Part shown: in pieces, positions 6,004 through 10,629 of the stretch
Layout: each line of letters begins with the position of its first letter
How positions within the stretch are numbered: the first letter of the stretch is position 1
Assembly (NCBI GenBank): GCA_041687095.1
Contig: JAWLCQ010000162.1
Span: forward strand, 1 to 10,629
Reading direction: 5' to 3'
Length of the DNA stretch: 10,629 nucleotides
Source of the DNA: JAWLCQ01 sp041687095
GTDB taxonomy: Bacteria; Planctomycetota; Phycisphaerae; SM23-33
The notes under the pieces: model-generated
Databases searched by the model: none
The model's input: the letters and a program-made list of their open reading frames with translations, nothing else
Told to the model about the DNA's origin: nothing
Made by a program: the position numbers and the translations under genes

Positions 6004-6047
6004 GCCCCCTCACCCCCTCGCTTCGCTCGGGACCTCTCCCCGAGGGG
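6003..6047. repeat. palindromic REP-like repeat, copy 4, truncated
   Basis: The order is the same as copy 3 at 676-727: CCCCCTCACCCCCTCGCTTC, CGCTCGGGA, CCTCTCCCCGAGGGG. The hairpin stops after GAGGGG, where copy 3 continues with AGAGG. The break falls exactly at the first base of the next element (6048), so the repeat was probably interrupted there. It directly abuts the right end of the 357-bp element as well. Confidence 0.65.
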
Positions 6048-6287
6048 CTGTCCCTTCATCACATCTTTCCCGCTCGTTCCTGCCCACGCCGGGCGCGCCC
6101 GAAGCGCTCCCGCCCCTCCCGGCTCGTCCGGGTGGGGGCGAAAAGAAGAAGAAGAAGCAGGAGGCGGGGGCCGGCGTTGTAGCTGGCCCGACCCTCGCTC
6201 CCCCGGGACAAGCCCGGCGGGGGCGGCAGGGGGGGGAGTGTGCGGGTTCCGCACGTCCAGAAGCGCCAAGATGTGATAAAGAGACAG
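6048..6287. mobile_element. 240-bp element with Tn5/IS50-like 19-bp inverted ends
   Basis: The left end CTGTCCCTTCATCACATCT (6048-6066) and the right end read inward, CTGTCTCTTTATCACATCT (6287-6269), differ at only two of 19 bases. Both resemble the Tn5 mosaic end CTGTCTCTTATACACATCT as I remember it: 15 and 16 of 19 match, with the differences mainly at positions 10-12. The bases just outside are CCCCGAGGGG on the left and CGCCGAGGGC on the right, a possible decayed 10-bp target duplication (8 of 10), but base composition makes this weak. The interior holds five AAG units (6143-6157), G-rich DNA and a small hairpin (GTGCGG-GTT-CCGCAC, 6240-6254), with no gene. I read it as a non-autonomous IS4/IS50-type MITE. 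Confidence 0.55.
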
Positions 6288-6312
6288 CGCCGAGGGCGGG
6301 GGCGGGACCGGG

Positions 6313-7827
6313 TCAGTCGCAGACGGAGTAGTCGGCCCAGGGGTTGTCGCGGACGTTGCGGTGGGCCTCGGGGTCGGGCAGGGGCGGGGCGGGGTAGATC
6401 CGCCAGTCGTCCCCGTCGACGCCGTCGGTCGCGCCCGCGTCGCGGAGGCGGGCGAGGAGGGCGCGCTTGAGGTGTTCGAAGGGTTCGGTTCCGCGGGCGG
6501 CGGGGGCAAGGTTGCGGGTCTCGCGGGGGTCGGTGATGCGATCGAAGAAGTACTCGCGGTTGTCGGGGGCGCTGTAGGCGTACTTGTGGGCGGAGGAGAC
6601 GGCCATGTACGACGCGAGGGGGCCGCGGAGGATCTGGGAGAAGACGATCTCGCGCACGTCCGGGGTCGCGGGGCAAACCCCCTGCGCCCCGTCGCGGGGC
6701 GTTGGGGACAAGCGGGCGAGCTGCGCCAGGTCCACCCCGTCCCACTGGGGCGGGGTGCGGACTCCGGCGGCCGACAGGATCGTGGGGCCCACGTCCACGA
6801 GGGAGCACGCGCGGGCGCACCGCTCCCCCGCCCCGAATGTGCCCGGCAGGCGGGCGAGGAGCGGGACCCGCACGGAGGGGTCCAGCATGCACTGCTTGCC
6901 CATCAGCCCGTAGTCGCCCAGCAGGTCCCCGTGGTCGCTGGCGAAGAGCACCAGCGTGCGGTCGAGCTGCCCGCTGCGCTCCAGCGCCTCCAGGATGCGG
7001 CCGACCTGGTGGTCCACGAACGACACGCACGCGAAGTAGAACGCCCGGATGATCCGCCACAGCGTGGGGTGGCGGGGATCGTCGTGGTAGTAGTGGGCGA
7101 GGCGGGAGCGGGGGACGAACGGGACGAGGTCCTCGTAGCCCTCGGGGCAGTGCGGAGGGGCGATGTCCCGCAGGCGGTAGAGCTTCTCCCAGGCGGGGGG
7201 CGGGGCGTAGGGCGGGTGCGGGTGGATGAAGCTGCTGAAGAGCAGCCACGGACGGCCGGAGGGCTGGGTGTCGATGAACGCCATCGAGCGGTCGCCCACC
7301 CACTGGGTGGGGTGCAGGCGCTGGGGCAGTTGCGAGACCTGGGGCATGTAGACCATCTCGCTCCGCGCCCCGTGCGGATCGCGGACGTGCTCGAAGCCCT
7401 TCCCGTGCTCGCGGAGGAACGTCAGGTAGTCGTCGTCCTCGACGCGCTCGACGATCTCCTCCTGCGCCTCGCGAGACTGGAACCCGCGGAGCGCCTGCGG
7501 GTCGGGCGTGAAGTGGCACTTGCCGATCGCGTGCGTGCGGTACCCGCTGCTCGCCAGCAGGTCCATGAACGACGGGCGGCCGTCGAGGGGCATGGGGTCC
7601 CCGTTGCCGCTGCACCCCGTGCCCCAGGGGTACTGCCCGTAGTGCAGGCACGCCCGCGCGGGGACGCACACGGGCGAGGGCGAGAACGCGTCGGTGAAGC
7701 TCGTCCCCTCCGCGACCAGGCGGTCGAGGTTCGGGGTGCGGAGGACGGGGCTGCCCAGCGCACCGATGGTGTCCCACCGCTGCTGGTCGGTGAAGAGCAG
7801 AAGGATGTTCGGCCGGCGGTCAGGCAT
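6313..7827 (-). CDS. type I sulfatase, cytoplasmic, formylglycine-dependent
   Basis: The 504-residue protein should hydrolyse a sulfate ester, or possibly a phosphonate monoester. The catalytic C54-V-P-A-R58 matches CxPxR, whose cysteine is converted to formylglycine by a maturase not encoded here. The metal site is represented by D14-Q15 and by D298-H299 in LFASDHGD. Other active-site elements are G102-K103-C-H105, H202/H204 in FIHPHPPY, and K311. The DRITDPRETRNL segment near the C-terminus is typical of the family. There is no signal peptide: the protein starts MPDRRPNILLLFTD, straight into the first strand, so it should be cytoplasmic, as in choline-sulfatase-like enzymes. I chose ATG 7827, with AGGA nine bases upstream; an in-frame TTG at 7845 is less likely. 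It follows two genes on the same strand across a 317-bp repeat gap. The substrate is unknown. Confidence 0.9.
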   Translation of the reverse strand: MPDRRPNILLLFTDQQRWDTIGALGSPVLRTPNLDRLVAEGTSFTDAFSPSPVCVPARACLHYGQYPWGTGCSGNGDPMPLDGRPSFMDLLASSGYRTHAIGKCHFTPDPQALRGFQSREAQEEIVERVEDDDYLTFLREHGKGFEHVRDPHGARSEMVYMPQVSQLPQRLHPTQWVGDRSMAFIDTQPSGRPWLLFSSFIHPHPPYAPPPAWEKLYRLRDIAPPHCPEGYEDLVPFVPRSRLAHYYHDDPRHPTLWRIIRAFYFACVSFVDHQVGRILEALERSGQLDRTLVLFASDHGDLLGDYGLMGKQCMLDPSVRVPLLARLPGTFGAGERCARACSLVDVGPTILSAAGVRTPPQWDGVDLAQLARLSPTPRDGAQGVCPATPDVREIVFSQILRGPLASYMAVSSAHKYAYSAPDNREYFFDRITDPRETRNLAPAARGTEPFEHLKRALLARLRDAGATDGVDGDDWRIYPAPPLPDPEAHRNVRDNPWADYSVCD

Positions 7828-7866
7828 GCTGGATCGTCCTGCCAAGAGGCTGTTTCACAACTTCTT

Positions 7867-7958
7867 TCACCGCAAAGGCCGCAAAGCTCGCAAGGAAGGA
7901 ATGGGTCAGACAGTACGGGATCTGCTCGTCTTTGCGTCCTTTGCGATCTTTGCGGTGA
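7867..7958. repeat. inverted CGCAAAG repeats, 30-bp arms
   Basis: The arms 7867-7896 and 7929-7958 are inverted copies with 25 of 30 matching bases and a 32-base centre. Each arm is itself a string of CGCAAAG words (TCACCGCAAAGGCCGCAAAG and the complement of TCTTTGCGGTGA). It is markedly richer in A and T than the genes on either side. It sits 40 bp upstream of the sulfatase start, where a transcript from the URO-D gene would have to fold through it. The arms could make a strong hairpin in RNA. Confidence 0.65.
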
Positions 7959-8027
7959 GTTCTGAAAGGGTCTCCAAACTGTCTCCCGTCAAGGGCCGCG
8001 TGGGTTCGACGTGGTTGCTCCGCTGCG

Positions 8028-8081
8028 CTCCGCAAGCCACGGCACCCGGCCGCCGCGCTACGCAGGCCACGGCGCCCGGCC
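8028..8081. repeat. two 24-bp direct repeats with 30-bp period
   Basis: Units at 8028-8051 and 8058-8081 match at 21 of 24 bases and share GCCACGGC and CCCGGCC. A six-base spacer separates them. Frames crossing them give a ten-residue repeat, which I consider a by-product. Confidence 0.5.
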
Positions 8082-8095
8082 TTGCAGCCCTCTTC

Positions 8096-8128
8096 GCATC
8101 CGCGTTCATCCGCGTTCATCCCCGCTCA
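8096..8128. repeat. TCATCCGCGTTCATCC tandem repeat, copy 2
   Basis: This is the same word family as at 858-886: GCATCCGCGTT, CATCCGCGTT, CATCCCCGCTCAT. It ends 16 bases short of the URO-D gene's stop codon, on its downstream side. Confidence 0.6.
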
Positions 8129-8144
8129 TGTTTCGGGCACGAGG

Positions 8145-9281
8145 CTACGCCCAGTCGAACTCCCACCCCGCCTCCAGGAAGGCGAGGTAGTTGGCGACGA
8201 CGCGGTCGGGGACGTTCTCGTCGAAGGGCCCGGCCGAGGGCGAGAGGATGAACCGCCGCCCGCGGGCGAGTTCCAGCACCTCGCGGACCGCCTCCTTCAT
8301 GCCCTCGGGCGTGAGGGAGCGGAACGCGTCGTACTGGATGTTGCCGATGAGCGTGATGCGGCCGTCCACGACCTCGAACGCCTCCTCCAGCGGGCAGTCG
8401 CCCGTGGGGGGGGACTCGATGGTGTGCAGCCCGTCGGGGGCCATGTCCAGGAAGTCGGGGAGGATCTCGCGGATCTGCCCGTGGTAGTGCTGGATGGCGA
8501 GGCGCCCGGCGTGGTGGATCATCGCCATCAGCTCGCGGGCGTAGGGGACGATCCACCGCTGGAACGTCGCGCGGGAGACCATGGGCGGGCTCGCCAGTTC
8601 GCTGCCGACGAGGAAGTACGCCTCGGCGGGGACGTGCTGGAGGCACCAGCGGTAGATGATCCGCAGGCGCTGCATGGCGCGGCCGAGGTAGTCCTCGATC
8701 ATCCCCGCGTGCGTGAGCGACCAGATGGGGTACTCGGCGAGGTCGGAGGCGTGGTAGAGCTGCATGATCGGCTCGCCCAGGTCGAGCATGGTGATCCCGC
8801 AGTCGGGGGGCAGCTCGGAGCGTTCGCGCAGGAGGCGGGGCAGGTCGGCCGAAAGGGCGGCGTGCAGGACGCGCTCGTCGGTCTCGATGGGCAGCGAGCA
8901 GAACCGCTCCAGGTCCTCCTCGTTGGACAGGAGCTTTCGGATCGTGGTCCCCTGCGGGGTGCGGCGGACCTCGCCGACGAGCGAGCGCCCGTTCCACGAG
9001 ACGACCGTCCGATCGACGGTGGCATCGCCCTCCACCACGCGTTCGCTCCGCGTGACGACGTCGGGGCGGTGCATGGGGGCCGACGCCCCGCGGCGGTCGA
9101 GGGTCACCGCGTAGCGCAGGGCCGCCTCGTGCACCGCGCGGAGCTTGGGATGGTTCCGCACGTCCACGTAGTAGCCCGTGGCGTGGTAGGGGAACAGCAG
9201 CCAGATCGGCGTGCGGTCCGTCGGTTGCCCGGTCAGGGCGGCGAGCAGCCGTTCCCTGGGCGTCATCGGGTTGGCCGTCAT
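8145..9281 (-). CDS. URO-D superfamily protein, not HemE
   Basis: The 378-residue product has the fold signature of the uroporphyrinogen decarboxylase superfamily: TPRERLLAALTGQPTDRTPIW at 7-27 with one gap, LPDFLDMAPDGLHTIE near 275, and a closing GNIQYD / ILSPSAGPFDENVP / YLAFLEAG region. It is probably not a heme-pathway enzyme. After TPIWL the RQAGR arginines of HemE are replaced (FPYHATGYY), and the C-terminal histidine is missing. It is closer to the corrinoid methyltransferase branch (MtaA/CmuA-like), but the HxCG zinc motif reads H265-Y-H267-G and the late cysteine appears to be A350. Start ATG 9281 has GGTGATCC just upstream, overlapping the stop of the preceding gene; ATG 9266 has no such site. 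Four bases separate it from that gene, implying coupled translation. The substrate is unknown, and methyl transfer is only one possibility. Confidence 0.75.
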   Translation of the reverse strand: MTANPMTPRERLLAALTGQPTDRTPIWLLFPYHATGYYVDVRNHPKLRAVHEAALRYAVTLDRRGASAPMHRPDVVTRSERVVEGDATVDRTVVSWNGRSLVGEVRRTPQGTTIRKLLSNEEDLERFCSLPIETDERVLHAALSADLPRLLRERSELPPDCGITMLDLGEPIMQLYHASDLAEYPIWSLTHAGMIEDYLGRAMQRLRIIYRWCLQHVPAEAYFLVGSELASPPMVSRATFQRWIVPYARELMAMIHHAGRLAIQHYHGQIREILPDFLDMAPDGLHTIESPPTGDCPLEEAFEVVDGRITLIGNIQYDAFRSLTPEGMKEAVREVLELARGRRFILSPSAGPFDENVPDRVVANYLAFLEAGWEFDWA

Positions 9282-9290
9282 GGGATCACC
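9282..9290 (-). promoter_or_regulatory. ribosome binding site overlapping the upstream stop
   Basis: Read on the minus strand, GGTGATCCC directly precedes ATG 9281 and contains the TGA stop of the transglutaminase-like gene. It matches the anti-Shine-Dalgarno complement over eight bases, a layout typical of termination-reinitiation coupling. Confidence 0.5.
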
Positions 9291-10629
9291 CCACGCTCCA
9301 GCAGACGCAGGGCTCCTCGGGGCCCGATGCGTCGGCCCCGCCGCCGAACCAGAGGTACTCGTTGCCGCTCCCCCCGCAGCCGATGGCGAGCGTGTTCCAC
9401 GCGTGCTCGCGCAGATCGGCCAGCGGGATGTCAAAGGCGTGCTCCCAGGTGGTGGCGGGCGACGATCCGTCCCCGGACGCGGGGGCCTTGTGGAAGTCCC
9501 ACCCGCCCCCGTCGCGGATCGGGTACGGGCGGCCGTTGACGGCGAGGAACCAGTCGCCCCCATCGGCGGGCACGCGGTGGGGGGCGACGCCCTTCGGCGC
9601 TCCCCCGCTGAGGGTCGCCACCAGCGCCTTCGTCTCCGCCAGCGACCCGATCCAGAACCGCCGCCCGAAGGCATGGCCCTTGCTGAGGCGCAGCTCGGGA
9701 TACCCCCCGCCCCCGGGGTTGGCGGGCCCGGGGAGCAGCTCGTAGCGGTCGGGGTGGATGGACTTGAACCGCGGGTCGTCCCACTGCGGGTACAGCGCCA
9801 TCGCCGTCTGCGGGGCGTAGTTGGTGTGCTGCGGCTGCTGCAGCCACAGGCCGTTATCGAAGAACGTGTAGTGCAGGTAGCACGTCTCCCAGTACCACTG
9901 CCGCTGCTCCTCGCTGAAGGGGTACTTGGGGTTGAAGGGGTCGAGGCGGATCTCGGCGAAGGAGGCGGGGATCATGTTCGTCCCGCCCTGTTTGGGGAAG
10001 CGGGCGATGGACTCGATGAAGCACCAGCGTCCGTCGATGAAGGCCTCGGCCTGCGAGTGCCCGCGGATGGCGATTTCGCGCGCGGGGACACCGATGGTGG
10101 CGCACAGCCCGCAGATGGCGTAGGCGGCCCCGAGGCACCAGGAGCCGTAGATGATCGTGTCCACCGGATGGGACCAGGGGCAGGCGCGGGAGAAGTCGTT
10201 GCCCCCGGGCTTCTGGATCTCGCGGCGGAACAGCCAGAGGTCCTCGGCGAGGGCGTGGACCTTGTCCCAGGCGGAGTCGTGGAAGTGGATCTTCTTGGTG
10301 TCGAAGACCAGGTCGCGGTGGCGTTCCAGGAAGTCCCAGTCGCGCCCCTGGTCCTGCAGCGCCACCGACACCTCCTGGAGCGGCGGGTCGTCGCGGGCGA
10401 TCATCCGCGTCGGGACGGTCGCGTGGGGGCACAGGTGAAGCGAGCGGTGGGCGTAGCGCTTGGGGGCGTTGGGGATGTGCGCGGTGATCTTGTCGTTCCC
10501 GCACCCGGCGATCTCGTCCCCCGCGACGGTGCGGACGTCGTCGATGCGGATGCTGGGCCGCAGGGCGATGCGGTGGGGGATCCCGGCCCGCTGGACGACG
10601 GTCTCCAGCGGAACGAACGTTCCGAGGCG
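9286..10629 (-). CDS. transglutaminase-like protein, 5' end outside window
   Basis: The 447 residues in the window stay open to the right edge and read as real protein there (RLGTFVPLETVVQRAGIPHR), so the gene starts outside. The core is a transglutaminase-like (papain-fold) domain. C165 in GSWCLGAAYAICGLCATIG is the likely nucleophile, followed by VPAREIAIRG. H191 in HSQAEAFIDGRWCFIES is the likely histidine, and E206 stands where most family members have Asp. Members with this triad cleave or cross-link peptides, but many are catalytically altered. The C-terminal 130 residues have strand-rich features (WEHAFDIPLADLREHAWNTLAIGC), suggesting a beta-sandwich accessory domain. No signal peptide can be judged, because the N-terminus is missing. 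Its stop is four bases before the URO-D gene, with which it is probably co-transcribed. The function of the pair is unknown. Confidence 0.75.
   Translation of the reverse strand, partial: RLGTFVPLETVVQRAGIPHRIALRPSIRIDDVRTVAGDEIAGCGNDKITAHIPNAPKRYAHRSLHLCPHATVPTRMIARDDPPLQEVSVALQDQGRDWDFLERHRDLVFDTKKIHFHDSAWDKVHALAEDLWLFRREIQKPGGNDFSRACPWSHPVDTIIYGSWCLGAAYAICGLCATIGVPAREIAIRGHSQAEAFIDGRWCFIESIARFPKQGGTNMIPASFAEIRLDPFNPKYPFSEEQRQWYWETCYLHYTFFDNGLWLQQPQHTNYAPQTAMALYPQWDDPRFKSIHPDRYELLPGPANPGGGGYPELRLSKGHAFGRRFWIGSLAETKALVATLSGGAPKGVAPHRVPADGGDWFLAVNGRPYPIRDGGGWDFHKAPASGDGSSPATTWEHAFDIPLADLREHAWNTLAIGCGGSGNEYLWFGGGADASGPEEPCVCWSVG

Noticed and set aside
5546..6013. N-terminal extension of the lipoprotein frame up to 6013
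   Set aside because: The added 156 residues translate the MITE-like element and leader. The signal peptide and ribosome binding site place the start at 5545.
6048..6287. Tn5-like ends as a tagmentation adapter artefact
   Set aside because: The two ends are diverged from the adapter sequence and from each other, and they sit in inverse orientation 240 bp apart, which fits an element better than residual adapter.
7848..7861. GGCTGTTTCACAAC as an insertion-sequence end
   Set aside because: It looks like some transposon termini, but no inverted partner is found in the window.
6361..7965. 534-residue plus-strand frame over the sulfatase
   Set aside because: It is the antisense shadow of a gene with a complete sulfatase signature, and it runs on into repeat DNA at its end.
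8145..9281. Annotation as HemE, uroporphyrinogen decarboxylase of heme synthesis
   Set aside because: The RQAGR motif and the C-terminal histidine region of true HemE are absent, so only superfamily membership is supported.

Overview
This is a very GC-rich window (about 70% or more by eye). It carries five protein-coding genes separated by long non-coding stretches that are packed with short interspersed repeats. The gene set points to an uncultured Planctomycetota bacterium, perhaps of the Phycisphaerae, or a relative with similar content: a large DUF11-repeat lipoprotein, a CxPxR sulfatase, an orphan URO-D-fold protein that is not HemE, and a transglutaminase-like protein. The taxonomic call is inference from gene content, base composition and repeat style. 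No marker gene is present.

Layout. 1-1303 has no convincing gene. Its first 900 bases are a patchwork of at least four repeat families; the rest is a GC-rich leader with strong hairpins. 1304-2722 (+) is a PuuB/OrdL-like FAD-dependent amine or amino-acid oxidoreductase. 2723-3256 lies between convergent genes and holds a 243-bp inverted-repeat element, tandem short repeats and a good terminator for the gene on the minus strand. 3257-5545 (-) is a 762-residue cysteine-rich lipoprotein with Ig-like N-terminal domains and four DUF11 repeats. 5546-6312 is a stack of elements: a 5' leader with a nine-G tract, a 357-bp MITE-like element with ~72-bp inverted ends, a truncated palindromic repeat, and a 240-bp element whose 19-bp inverted ends resemble Tn5/IS50 ends. 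6313-7827 (-) is a type I sulfatase with no signal peptide. 7828-8144 is a repeat-filled spacer. 8145-9281 (-) and 9286-10629 (-, cut by the window edge) are a tightly coupled pair: a URO-D superfamily protein and a transglutaminase-like protein.

How they may work together. The right-hand genes all read leftward, in the order transglutaminase-like, URO-D-like, sulfatase. The first two are translationally coupled (4 bp apart); the sulfatase is separated by 317 bp of repeat sequence and may have its own promoter. They look like a small catabolic or accessory cluster, but no substrate can be named. The lipoprotein and the oxidoreductase appear independent.

No complete new defence or biosynthetic system is visible. 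The most unusual content is the non-coding part: many unrelated repeat families, several with long inverted ends, restricted to the gaps between genes.
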